Shown: positions 44,359-51,970 of the stretch, one piece after another
Layout: every line of letters starts with the position of its first letter
Numbering within the stretch: the stretch's first letter is position 1
Assembly: GCF_017875235.1 (NCBI RefSeq)
Contig: NZ_JAGGMI010000007.1
Coordinates: 213,301-277,300 of the forward strand
Source: Asticcacaulis solisilvae
Lineage (GTDB): Bacteria > Pseudomonadota > Alphaproteobacteria > Caulobacterales > Caulobacteraceae
Direction of reading: 5' to 3'
DNA: 64,000 nt
Program-made: the position numbers and the translations under genes
The notes under the pieces: generated by a model
What the model was told of the DNA's origin: nothing
What the model saw: only the letters and a program-made list of their open reading frames with translations
Database searches by the model: none

Positions 44359-45954
44359 TTACGTCCCCGCCTGGACAAACGGCACCTTGCCGAACAGCTT
44401 GCGCTCTTCACCGCGCGGATCAAACGCCAGTTCCGGCTTAAGGTTCCACACCATGGTCTCGCGCTTTTCCAGCGTATAGCCCTTCCATTCAGGGATCGCC
44501 GGCGTCTGTGGCGATCCCGTCCGCGCGAAGGCGATAAACGCATCCGAGATCAGTCCGGCCATTTGCCGGGCCTCGGCGCTGTCAGTCGTGATGGCGTCCG
44601 GCACGTGGGTGTTGCGGAAGACCAGCGGGATTTCGATGGTGTGCGGCGCGCCCAACCTGCCGCCGTCCTTCGGCGTCGCCCAATCGAACTGATAGGCGAA
44701 AGCCGGCGCCCCCTGACGCGCGCGTGCCTCAACCTCCTCAACCGCACCGCGCCAGGACCGGCCGGCTGTGGTGGCGGCAAAGAATACATCCGACGGTGTC
44801 ATGCCGGGGTAAAGCTTACGGTAGGTGTCGATCACCAGATAAGGGTCGATATCTACGCGGTATTCTGGCGGCAGCATGGCCGGCAGGTCTTCCCAGGCCA
44901 GGGCGAAGTTCTTCGGGTTGCCCCCTAAGAAGGCGCGCGTCTCATCGTGCGTATTGCCGATGATCATCGGGATGTGACGCGATTGATCCGGCGCATCCGG
45001 CCAGAAGGGATGGCGGAACAGAATGGCCTCATCCAGCACCGGGCCCATATAGACGCCACCCTTGCCCAGTACCGGATCGGTGACCTTCAGCGCCGCGACC
45101 AGGTCTTCCATTGGCAGGGTCTGAACCTTGGCGAGGCCGTCAGCGTCCCCGTTGAGCCCAAGCGTCTTCAGGAACGCCGTGGCGCGCAAGGTGGCATTGC
45201 CGGGCCCTGAGGCCGTCACCTGCTGACCGCTCATGGTGGCGGCGCGGTGGAACAGCCCCTTGGCCAAGGGCGTGGCCATCATGGTGGCGATCTTGGCGCC
45301 GCCGCCAGATTGTCCGAAGACCATGACGCAGTTGGGATCGCCGCCGAAATTGCGGATATTGTCGCGCACCCATTCCAGCGCCAGGTGCAGGTCCAACTGC
45401 CCGCAGTTGCCGGAGTAGCGCAAGGGCCCCGGAGCGCCGGTCACCGCCCGCTCCATACGCGCCAGATAGAGATAGCCGAAGGCGTTCAGCCGGTGATTGA
45501 CCGTGACAACGACGACATCGCCGGCTGTGGCCAGGTTGGTGCCGTCGTAAAGCGCGTCGCCGCCGGAACCATTACTGTAGGCGCCGCCGTGAATATAGAA
45601 CATGACCGGCCGGGCCTTTTTTGTATTGGCTTCCGGCGTCCAGACATTGAGGAACAGGCAGTCTTCACTCTTACCCCACGGATCGGGTGTACTGCCCTGC
45701 GGCGAGGCCGGGCCGTAATGATCGGCCTTGTAAGGCGTTTTCCATGGCGCAGGTTTGACCGGCGGCTGAAAGCGCGCGCGGCTGGTATCGGCGCCGTAAC
45801 GCAGGCCCAGAAACACCTGCACCCCGCCCTTGGTCTGGCCGATGACAGGTCCGGCGGTCGTCGCGACCGTTGGCGGTTTCGTTTTCGCCCATCCTGCTAC
45901 CGGTGTCATGGTGGTGGCTGCGGTCAGGCCCAAAAGCGCGTCACGGCGGTTCAT
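44359..45954 (-). CDS. Exported type-B carboxylesterase
   Basis: A 531-residue alpha/beta-hydrolase. The N-terminus NRRDALLGLTAATTMTPVAGWA has twin arginines and a hydrophobic stretch, so Tat export is likely. Family markers: EDCLFLNVWTPEA, MFYIHGGAYSNGSGG (oxyanion hole), the nucleophile serine in VMVFGQSGGGAKIA, and the acid/histidine part LGAPHTIEIPLVF. Possible roles are removal of acetyl or methyl groups from plant polysaccharide; that idea rests on the uronate neighbours. A copy of the uronate operator occurs inside codons 16-20. Confidence 0.88.
   Translation of the reverse strand: MNRRDALLGLTAATTMTPVAGWAKTKPPTVATTAGPVIGQTKGGVQVFLGLRYGADTSRARFQPPVKPAPWKTPYKADHYGPASPQGSTPDPWGKSEDCLFLNVWTPEANTKKARPVMFYIHGGAYSNGSGGDALYDGTNLATAGDVVVVTVNHRLNAFGYLYLARMERAVTGAPGPLRYSGNCGQLDLHLALEWVRDNIRNFGGDPNCVMVFGQSGGGAKIATMMATPLAKGLFHRAATMSGQQVTASGPGNATLRATAFLKTLGLNGDADGLAKVQTLPMEDLVAALKVTDPVLGKGGVYMGPVLDEAILFRHPFWPDAPDQSRHIPMIIGNTHDETRAFLGGNPKNFALAWEDLPAMLPPEYRVDIDPYLVIDTYRKLYPGMTPSDVFFAATTAGRSWRGAVEEVEARARQGAPAFAYQFDWATPKDGGRLGAPHTIEIPLVFRNTHVPDAITTDSAEARQMAGLISDAFIAFARTGSPQTPAIPEWKGYTLEKRETMVWNLKPELAFDPRGEERKLFGKVPFVQAGT
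45895..45908. promoter_or_regulatory. Uronate operator-like site inside the esterase gene
   Basis: On the minus strand this reads TGACACCGGTAGCA, ten bases identical to the perfect palindrome, 47 bases into the coding sequence. It may act as a roadblock repressor site, or be a codon coincidence (Met-Thr-Pro-Val-Ala). Confidence 0.35.
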
Positions 45955-46055
45955 CGCATCACGTCCCTGTAATTTTCTGTTGTAAGCCCAGTCTGGCCGT
46001 GAACTCGGCGCAAGTAAAGCCTTGAAGTCCCGGCGATTGCGGCTAAATTTCAGGG

Positions 46056-47078
46056 ATGAGTTCTACCGCGCCTCTCATCGATGCCTTTGGCCGCCGCATT
46101 TCCTATGTGCGGCTGTCGGTGACGGACCGCTGCGACCTGCGCTGCACCTACTGCATGAGCGAGCACCAGACCTTCCTGCCGCGCAAGGACCTGCTGACCT
46201 GGGAAGAGATGGAGCGCCTGAGCCGCTTCCTGATCGCGCGCGGCGTCGACAAGCTGCGTATTACCGGCGGTGAGCCCTTGGTGCGCAAGGGCGTGCTCGA
46301 CTTCCTGCGCCGTATCGGCGAAGAGGTCCATGCCGGGCGCCTGAAGGAACTGACCCTGACGACCAACGGTACGCTGCTTAAAGGCGCGGTGCCGGCCCTG
46401 GTCGAGGCAGGCATCAAACGCATCAATGTGTCGTGCGATACGCTGAAACCCGACGCCTATCGCCGCATCACGCGCGGCGGTGATCTCGCTAGGGTGCTGG
46501 ACGGCATCGAGGCGGCGCAAGAGGCAGGTATCCGCATCAAGCTGAATGTGGTTGCGCTGGCCCAGGACAATCGCGCCGAACTGCCCGACATTATCAGTTT
46601 CGCCCATGCGCGTGGCATCGACGTGTCGCTAATCGAGACCATGCCGATGGGCGAGGAGATCGATCGCGAAGCGCAATTCGTGTCGCTGGCCGATGTCTTG
46701 TCCGAACTGCAAAGCTTCTGGCGCGTGACGCCGGTCAATGACACCACGGCGGGTCCGGCGCGCTATTACCGGATTGATGAGACCGGTGGGCGGCTGGGCC
46801 TGATCACGCCGCTCAGCCACAATTTCTGCGACACCTGCAACCGCGTGCGCGTGACCTGTACCGGCCGGCTCTATATGTGCCTGGGTCAGGACGACCACGT
46901 CGACCTGCGTGCCGCCCTTCGTGAAGATGCGACCGATGCCGGGCTGGAAACGGCGCTTAGCCAAGCCCTGGTGCAAAAGCCGCGCAGGCATGATTTTGTC
47001 ATTGCCTCATCGTCGCTTCTGGCCCAGGACACGCCCGGATATCGCCCGGCGCGCACCATGTCGCTGACCGGCGGTTAA
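46056..47078 (+). CDS. moaA: GTP 3',8-cyclase, molybdopterin synthesis
   Basis: Radical-SAM enzyme starting molybdenum-cofactor synthesis from GTP. The 340-residue protein has LSVTDRCDLRCTYCMSE (C-x3-C-x2-C cluster), ITGGEPLVRKGVLDFL, and the second cluster in FCDTCNRVRVTCTGRLYMCLG. It ends in Gly-Gly (MSLTGG), needed for activity in the family. First of a moaA-moaB-moeA run; a family A repeat fills the 64 bases before moaB. moaC is not in the window. Confidence 0.96.
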   Translation: MSSTAPLIDAFGRRISYVRLSVTDRCDLRCTYCMSEHQTFLPRKDLLTWEEMERLSRFLIARGVDKLRITGGEPLVRKGVLDFLRRIGEEVHAGRLKELTLTTNGTLLKGAVPALVEAGIKRINVSCDTLKPDAYRRITRGGDLARVLDGIEAAQEAGIRIKLNVVALAQDNRAELPDIISFAHARGIDVSLIETMPMGEEIDREAQFVSLADVLSELQSFWRVTPVNDTTAGPARYYRIDETGGRLGLITPLSHNFCDTCNRVRVTCTGRLYMCLGQDDHVDLRAALREDATDAGLETALSQALVQKPRRHDFVIASSSLLAQDTPGYRPARTMSLTGG

Positions 47079-47124
47079 AGCGATATGCCAAAAAGTGTGC
47101 AGCGGTTTTTGGCTAAATATCGCG
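47077..47124. repeat. Dispersed structured repeat, family A, copy 4 (first hairpin only)
   Basis: AGCGATATGCCAAAAAGTGT, GCAGCGGTTTTTGG and CTAAATATCGCG, nearly identical to the first half of the copy at 31186. It begins inside the moaA stop codon (TAAAGCG) and ends 18 bases before moaB, within an apparent operon. Confidence 0.8.
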
Positions 47125-47142
47125 CGCAAAATAGGGACGAAG

Positions 47143-47712
47143 ATGAGCGAAATGACGGAAAACGATCTCAAATATCTGGGGGGCGGGCGCATCGACGCTG
47201 AACGGCCGTTTCGCTCGGTCAACATCGCCGTCCTGACTGTGTCCGATACGCGCACCGAGGAGACCGACACGTCGGGTGACGTGCTGGCGGCGCGGATCAC
47301 CATGGCCGGCCATCACCTGGCGGCGCGCGCTATCGTTCGCGATGACATCGACGCGATCCGTACGCACGTCAAGAACTGGGTCAGTTCCGGCAATATCGAC
47401 GCGATTGTCTCGACCGGCGGCACGGGCATTACCGGCCGCGACGTCACGCCTGAGGCTGTAGAGCCCTTGTTGCATAAGCGGATCGAAGGTTTTTCGACCA
47501 TCTTCCACATGCTGAGCTATCAGACAGTTGGCCTGTCGACCCTGCAATCGCGGGCCTTGGCCGGCATCATTGATGGCGTCTTCATCTTCTGTCTGCCGGG
47601 GTCTAACGGCGCGGTTAAGGATGGCTGGGACAAGGTCATCCGCTGGCAACTCGACAGCCGCCATGGCCCCTGCAACATGGTCGAGCTGATGCCCCGGCTC
47701 AAAGAAAAGTAG
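47143..47712 (+). CDS. moaB: Molybdenum cofactor protein MoaB/MogA family
   Basis: A 189-residue molybdopterin-binding protein: FRSVNIAVLTVSDTRTEETDTSGDVLAARI, IDAIVSTGGTGITGRDVTPEA, and FCLPGSNGAVKDGWDKVIRWQL. The TGGTGITGRD loop binds molybdopterin; the family adenylates the pterin before molybdenum insertion. ATG at 47143 is preceded by GGGACGAAG. It ends directly at the moeA ATG (TAGATG), so translation is coupled. Confidence 0.93.
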   Translation: MSEMTENDLKYLGGGRIDAERPFRSVNIAVLTVSDTRTEETDTSGDVLAARITMAGHHLAARAIVRDDIDAIRTHVKNWVSSGNIDAIVSTGGTGITGRDVTPEAVEPLLHKRIEGFSTIFHMLSYQTVGLSTLQSRALAGIIDGVFIFCLPGSNGAVKDGWDKVIRWQLDSRHGPCNMVELMPRLKEK

Positions 47713-48927
47713 ATGCCGGCGCGCCGCAATGTGCCCATGACCGAAGCGGTCGGGATCGTTCGCTCGGGCGCCCTGACGCCGCAGCCCGAAACCGTGGCTT
47801 TGAACGCAGCCGTGGGGCGCGTGCTGGCGGCGGATGTCTTAGCGACGCGCGACCAGCCGCCGTTTCGCAGCAGCGCCATGGACGGCTATGCGGTGCGTAA
47901 GGCTGATCTGGGGCATGAAACCCTTGCGGTGATTGGCGAGAGCGCTGCCGGTGCGCGGTTTGAAGCTGCGGTTGGCGACGGGCTGGCCGTGCGCATCTTC
48001 ACCGGGGCACCGGTGCCGGACGACTGCGATGCGGTTATCATTCAGGAAAATACGGAAAAGATCGAAGGTGGTATCCGCCTCCTGCCCGACGCTGTGACGG
48101 CGAAGAGCAACAACATCCGACCGAAAGGCGGAGACTTCCGCACATCTGATCCGCTTCTGGCGAACGGCGACCGACTCGATCCGTGGCGCCTGTCGCTGGC
48201 CGCTGCCGCCGGACGCGCTAATCTTGAGGTCGTGAAACGCCCGCGCATCGCCGTCTTGTGTACCGGCGATGAACTGATTCTGCCGGGACAGACGCCGGGC
48301 CCGGATCAGATTTTTGAATCCGGTTCGCTGGCCCTTATGGCCTTGATCGCGGAGTGGGGCGGGGAGGCTGCCTATCTCGGCGTCGAAGGCGATGGCCAAG
48401 CGGCGATTACAGAGGCGGTGCGCCACGCTGAAGCCGACCTGATCGTCACGGTCGGCGGCGCCAGTGTCGGCGACTATGACCTGGTCAAGCCGGCGCTTGG
48501 CGCGCTGGGGCTGACACTGGAATTTGAAACGCTCAATCTGCGCCCAGGTAAGCCGACCGCGTTCGGGCAACTGGCCGATGGGCGCAGGACGCTGAGCCTG
48601 CCTGGTAATCCCGCCTCGGCCTTTGTCGTTGCGCAACTGCTGCTGAAGCCTTGGATCGAAGCGTCGTTGGGCATGGCTGAGCAATCACCTTTCATCAAGG
48701 CTGCGCTGGCTGTGGGCGTCGGTCCGGCCGGGCCGCGCGAAACCTATATGCGCGCAAGGCTCGAGACATCCGAGGATGGCCGCCAGATGGTGACGCCCTT
48801 CCGCGATCAGGACTCCTCGCTGGTCAGCGTCTTTGCCCGCGCCAATGCGCTCTTGCGCCTGCCGGCCAATGCCCAAGCGCAGGCGGCTGGTGCGGTGGTG
48901 GACATAATCCCGCTCAACCGAGTGTGA
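47713..48927 (+). CDS. moeA: Molybdopterin molybdenumtransferase
   Basis: Inserts molybdate into adenylated molybdopterin. The 404-residue protein has QPPFRSSAMDGYAVR (domain I), RIFTGAPVPDDCDAVIIQENTE, RPKGGDFR, the MogA-like domain with IAVLCTGDELILPG and VTVGGASVGDYDLVKPAL, and PGKPTAFGQL and LPGNPASAFV. Length is typical. Last of the moaA-moaB-moeA set and followed by a REP-like element. Confidence 0.95.
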   Translation: MPARRNVPMTEAVGIVRSGALTPQPETVALNAAVGRVLAADVLATRDQPPFRSSAMDGYAVRKADLGHETLAVIGESAAGARFEAAVGDGLAVRIFTGAPVPDDCDAVIIQENTEKIEGGIRLLPDAVTAKSNNIRPKGGDFRTSDPLLANGDRLDPWRLSLAAAAGRANLEVVKRPRIAVLCTGDELILPGQTPGPDQIFESGSLALMALIAEWGGEAAYLGVEGDGQAAITEAVRHAEADLIVTVGGASVGDYDLVKPALGALGLTLEFETLNLRPGKPTAFGQLADGRRTLSLPGNPASAFVVAQLLLKPWIEASLGMAEQSPFIKAALAVGVGPAGPRETYMRARLETSEDGRQMVTPFRDQDSSLVSVFARANALLRLPANAQAQAAGAVVDIIPLNRV

Positions 48928-48940
48928 AGCGTCGTCAGTA

Positions 48941-49027
48941 TGGCCCCGCCCACCAATTGCTCCGCAATTGGTCCCCCCTCCCCATTTATGGGGAGGGGGG
49001 ACCGCCGCTAGGCGGTGGGCGGGGCCA
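48941..49027. repeat. REP-like repeat, family C
   Basis: TGGCCCCGCCCACC and GGTGGGCGGGGCCA outer arms, CAATTG-x5-CAATTG and CCGC-x4-GCGG inner hairpins, and CTCCCC/GGGGAG centre arms. Very close to the pair at 8391-8577. Lies between convergent moeA and globin genes. Confidence 0.85.
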
Positions 49028-49057
49028 TCCGATGGTTCATCGTGCGGGCAATATCAA

Positions 49058-49510
49058 TCAGTACGCCGGCTTTTCCACGACGTCGCGGTGTTGCGGCGCC
49101 AGGGCGGCCAGAAGCTTGTTCTGCGCCGAGAATGGCACGCCGTTCTTGTCCATCGCCTTTTGCAGGTTTTCAACCAACGCGTTGAAATCGGCCTTCTGAA
49201 TGCCGAGGTTCTTGTGCGCCGCCTTCATGTCCTTGCCTGTGTAGGTGCAGCCGCCGCCCAATACGACGCAGAACTGCTCGACCAGGCGCGCCTTGGTCTG
49301 TTCGCGCTTGGCGGGCTCAAAAAAGGTGTTGATGCGCGGGTCGGCGTCGACATTGACGAACATGTCGTCGACGATCTTCACAAGGCCTTCGCGGCCGCCG
49401 AATTCAGCGAACAGCTTGCCGTCCGTCGCGATCACGGGCGTGGTGGCGGCGCCGGGCTGGCCGGGTACGGGCGCCGCCGCCAGAAGCAGGGCAAGTGCGA
49501 TAAAGGTCAT
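49058..49510 (-). CDS. Exported group I truncated hemoglobin
   Basis: A 150-residue globin of the group I type, with a signal peptide (MTFIALALLLAAAPVPGQPGAA). Globin part: LFAEFGGREGLVKIVDDMFVNVDADPRINTFF, LVEQFCVVLGGGCTYTGKDMKAAHKNLGI (proximal histidine in AAHKNLG), and FNALVENLQKAMDKNGVP. The two cysteines in FCVVLGGGC are a frequent feature of these exported globins. The gene follows a DUF3034 outer-membrane gene after 2 bases, so they form one unit. Oxygen or NO chemistry in the periplasm is likely. Confidence 0.9.
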   Translation of the reverse strand: MTFIALALLLAAAPVPGQPGAATTPVIATDGKLFAEFGGREGLVKIVDDMFVNVDADPRINTFFEPAKREQTKARLVEQFCVVLGGGCTYTGKDMKAAHKNLGIQKADFNALVENLQKAMDKNGVPFSAQNKLLAALAPQHRDVVEKPAY

Positions 49511-49512
49511 GA

Positions 49513-50385
49513 TCAGAATCCTACCTGAAGCGAGGCGTAAAGGCCGGTCTGGCGGCGGGTGACGACGTGGCCGAGGTCGGCGTAGGCGATTGTCAGCGAG
49601 ATATTCTTGCTGGCCGCATAGGCGGCGAAGACGTCGAAGGCCGCGCCTTCCTTGGCGATGGCGAGGTTGTCCGGCTTGGTGCGGACCTCGGCGCCGATGG
49701 CCAGCTTGCGGTTGATCAGCCAGGCCGCCGAGCCTTCGAACTGGGTGTGGCGTTTATCGTCCATGCCGCCGAAGCCTAAGATACCATACTGGTTGGCGCG
49801 CGTGCTGCGTAAGGTGCCATTCAGCAGGATACCCCGTGCCAGATACAGCTTGGTGGCGCTGATGTAATAGTCGGTGTCCTTGCCGCGGCGCGCGCCCAGA
49901 GCCGTCACCAACGCGGCCTTGTCATTCTTTTTGAACTGCGCGCCGACGCTGACCTGGGGCCACCAGCGGTCCTGGTCGAGGACGGCGTCGCCCAGCACCT
50001 TGACCTTGATGCCCAATGTATCCTGATTGATCGTATAGTTCTGGCCGAGGCCGAGCGCCGTGCCGACGTCCTGGGTGTTGAACGCCTGGCGCGAATAAGA
50101 CAGCTCGACGCGATCGTAGAGGCCGATCAGCACGCCGGTCGAACGGATATCGAAGTCCGTGGTGTTGACGTCGGTCGCATAGACATTGGCGCCGATCTGG
50201 CGCGCCGAGCCATAGCCGCCAATGACCGCCCACGGTGTAAGGCCGCCGCCGGCCGCGCCTTCGATCTGGCTGACACCGCCGGTCAGAAGCAGCTTACCGC
50301 TGCCGGTGAGGGACTGCGCATTCGCCGATCCGGCGGTCGCCAGCACAGCCATGGCAAGGAGGGCGGCGGAAAGACGGACAAACAT
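49513..50385 (-). CDS. DUF3034 outer-membrane-like protein
   Basis: A 290-residue protein with a signal peptide (LSAALLAMAVLATAGSANAQ). The DUF3034 start GSGKLLLTGGVSQIEGAAGGGLTPWAVIGGYG and amphipathic strands continue to the C-terminal LYASLQVGF, whose terminal phenylalanine is typical of beta-barrel outer-membrane proteins. Function not known. Tight linkage with the exported globin (2-base gap) suggests a joint role. Acts in the outer membrane by prediction. Confidence 0.85.
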   Translation of the reverse strand: MFVRLSAALLAMAVLATAGSANAQSLTGSGKLLLTGGVSQIEGAAGGGLTPWAVIGGYGSARQIGANVYATDVNTTDFDIRSTGVLIGLYDRVELSYSRQAFNTQDVGTALGLGQNYTINQDTLGIKVKVLGDAVLDQDRWWPQVSVGAQFKKNDKAALVTALGARRGKDTDYYISATKLYLARGILLNGTLRSTRANQYGILGFGGMDDKRHTQFEGSAAWLINRKLAIGAEVRTKPDNLAIAKEGAAFDVFAAYAASKNISLTIAYADLGHVVTRRQTGLYASLQVGF

Positions 50386-50509
50386 GATGGCAATCCACAG
50401 GAGATGAACTGCAATCGGTTTACCTAACGGGCATTAAGGTTGAATTGATGTCGAAATAAAAAAGCAATCCCTTGCCCGGCCGGGATTTTCGTGATCACGA
50501 TAAGAGGTT

Positions 50510-50581
50510 GGTATGCGTATCAGTCGTGACGCCGAAGAGGGCTGAGCCCTATGGTGTCTTAGCTTTTTTGTTACGCATACC
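50510..50581 (+). promoter_or_regulatory. Structured leader before the YIP1 gene
   Basis: Arms GGTATGCGTA (50510-50519) and TACGCATACC (50572-50581) pair perfectly and enclose an inner hairpin GGGC-TGA-GCCC and a T-run (50562-50567). It lies 45 bases before the YIP1 start. It matches no riboswitch class I know; it may be a terminator/antiterminator or simply a structured leader. Confidence 0.4.
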
Positions 50582-50626
50582 GGTTTCGCCACATGATCCG
50601 GATGCGTCTCCACACCGGGAGTTGTC

Positions 50627-51835
50627 ATGTCCGAAACCGTATCGAAGCCGTCCCAGCCCGCGCCTCCACTGATCGACCGCGTCAAGAACATCCTGCTGAA
50701 ACCCTCTCCCACCTGGGATGTCATTGCCAACGAGCCGGCTGACATCAAATCGATCTATCTCGGCTACATCATTCCCCTGGCCGCCATCGGTCCGATCGCC
50801 AGTGCCATCGGCATGAGCGTATTCGGCGTCGGCATTCCCGGGTTGATCAGCTACAAGACGCCGCTGATGTGGGCGGCCACCGGCGCGGTCGTGCAATTCG
50901 TGCTGGCGCTGGTTATGGTCTTCGTCCTTGCCCTGGTCATCGACGCCCTGGCGCCGTCCTTCGGTGGCCAGAAAAATCAGTTGCGCGCCTTCAAGGTGGC
51001 GGCCTATTCGGGCACAGCCGGCTGGCTGGCGGGTATTTTTGCCATTCTGCCGCCACTGGCCATGCTGGGTATCCTCGGCCTTTATAGTCTCTATCTTCTC
51101 TATGTCGGGCTGCCTAAGCTGATGAATGTGCCACAGGAAAAGGCCGTCGGGTATACGGCGGTCACGGTCATCGTCATGATCGTCCTGGGCCTTGTCTTCA
51201 GCCTGCTGTCCGCGCCGATTTACAAGTTCGGTATGCCGGGCGGCTTCCTGAGTGGCGCCGCGACGGGCGCTACCGGCGCGGCTGTGGGAACGGTCGCCGT
51301 GCCGGGGGCTGGCTCGCTCGATCTCGCCAAGCTGGAGGCGGCTACCAAGCAGATGGAAGCCCAGGCCTCGGCCATGCAGGCCGGGCAGGCGACTGTGGCA
51401 ACGGTTGACCCGGCGCAGCTTCTGGCCCTGATGCCGGAAACCTATCAGGGCGCCAGCCGATCCAACCCAACCACCAGTGCGGACCAGGCCGGCGGCATTG
51501 CGGTGGCAAACGCCGAGGCAACCTACGCCTTAGGGGCCGGAACCGTTCGGCTGAAGGTCAGCGACCTGGGCAGCATGAGCGGCCTGACAGCCATGGCTCA
51601 GGCGGTCAATGTCAACCGGACCGAGACGACGGCAACCGGATACAAGAAGATCGTTTCCAGCAACGGCCGCGTCGTAACGGAAGATTACGACAACAGCGCC
51701 AAAAGCGGCAGCTATTCCGTCCTGGTCGGGCCACGGATCAACATCGAAGCGCAAGGCGACAATGTCGACATGGCCACCCTTAAAGGACTGGTCGACGGCA
51801 TGGACCTTGCGCGCGCCGAAGGCCTGGCGAAGTAG
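50627..51835 (+). CDS. YIP1-family integral membrane protein
   Basis: A 402-residue protein. The YIP1-type domain opens with LIDRVKNILLKPSPTWDVIANEP, followed by about five membrane segments (IIPLAAIGPIASAIGMSVFGV, AVVQFVLALVMVFVLALVIDAL, YSGTAGWLAGIFAILPPLAMLG, ILGLYSLYLLYVGLPKLM, VTVIVMIVLGLVFSLLSAPIY). After residue about 205 it has a soluble Ala/Gly/Thr-rich part and a compact domain with VRLKVSDLGSMSGLTAMAQAVNVNRTETTATGY. Family function in bacteria is unknown. Preceded by a structured leader. Confidence 0.85.
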   Translation: MSETVSKPSQPAPPLIDRVKNILLKPSPTWDVIANEPADIKSIYLGYIIPLAAIGPIASAIGMSVFGVGIPGLISYKTPLMWAATGAVVQFVLALVMVFVLALVIDALAPSFGGQKNQLRAFKVAAYSGTAGWLAGIFAILPPLAMLGILGLYSLYLLYVGLPKLMNVPQEKAVGYTAVTVIVMIVLGLVFSLLSAPIYKFGMPGGFLSGAATGATGAAVGTVAVPGAGSLDLAKLEAATKQMEAQASAMQAGQATVATVDPAQLLALMPETYQGASRSNPTTSADQAGGIAVANAEATYALGAGTVRLKVSDLGSMSGLTAMAQAVNVNRTETTATGYKKIVSSNGRVVTEDYDNSAKSGSYSVLVGPRINIEAQGDNVDMATLKGLVDGMDLARAEGLAK

Positions 51836-51850
51836 GTAATCGAGGCCGTT

Positions 51851-51954
51851 TAGATCGGTATGATTTTAAGTGGAAACGTCATACCGATCTAAGTTTTTGT
51901 TTTGTCGCGATATTTAAGGCGAAAACCGCCTACACTTTTCGCCATATCGCTCTA
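51851..51954. repeat. Dispersed structured repeat, family A, copy 5 (two hairpins)
   Basis: Almost identical to 22509-22613, including arms TAGATCGGTATG / CATACCGATCTA and the inner hairpin GGCGAAAA / TTTTCGCC. One inner-stem position differs with its partner (copy 2 has a weaker centre). Lies between convergent YIP1 and antiporter genes. Confidence 0.85.
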
Positions 51955-51970
51955 AAAGGCGGCCTCTTTC

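Noticed and set aside
50440..50626. TPP riboswitch suggested by GGGCTGAG before the YIP1 gene
   Set aside because: The remaining conserved TPP elements (CUGAGA, ACCUGA, GGGUAAUGC) are missing.
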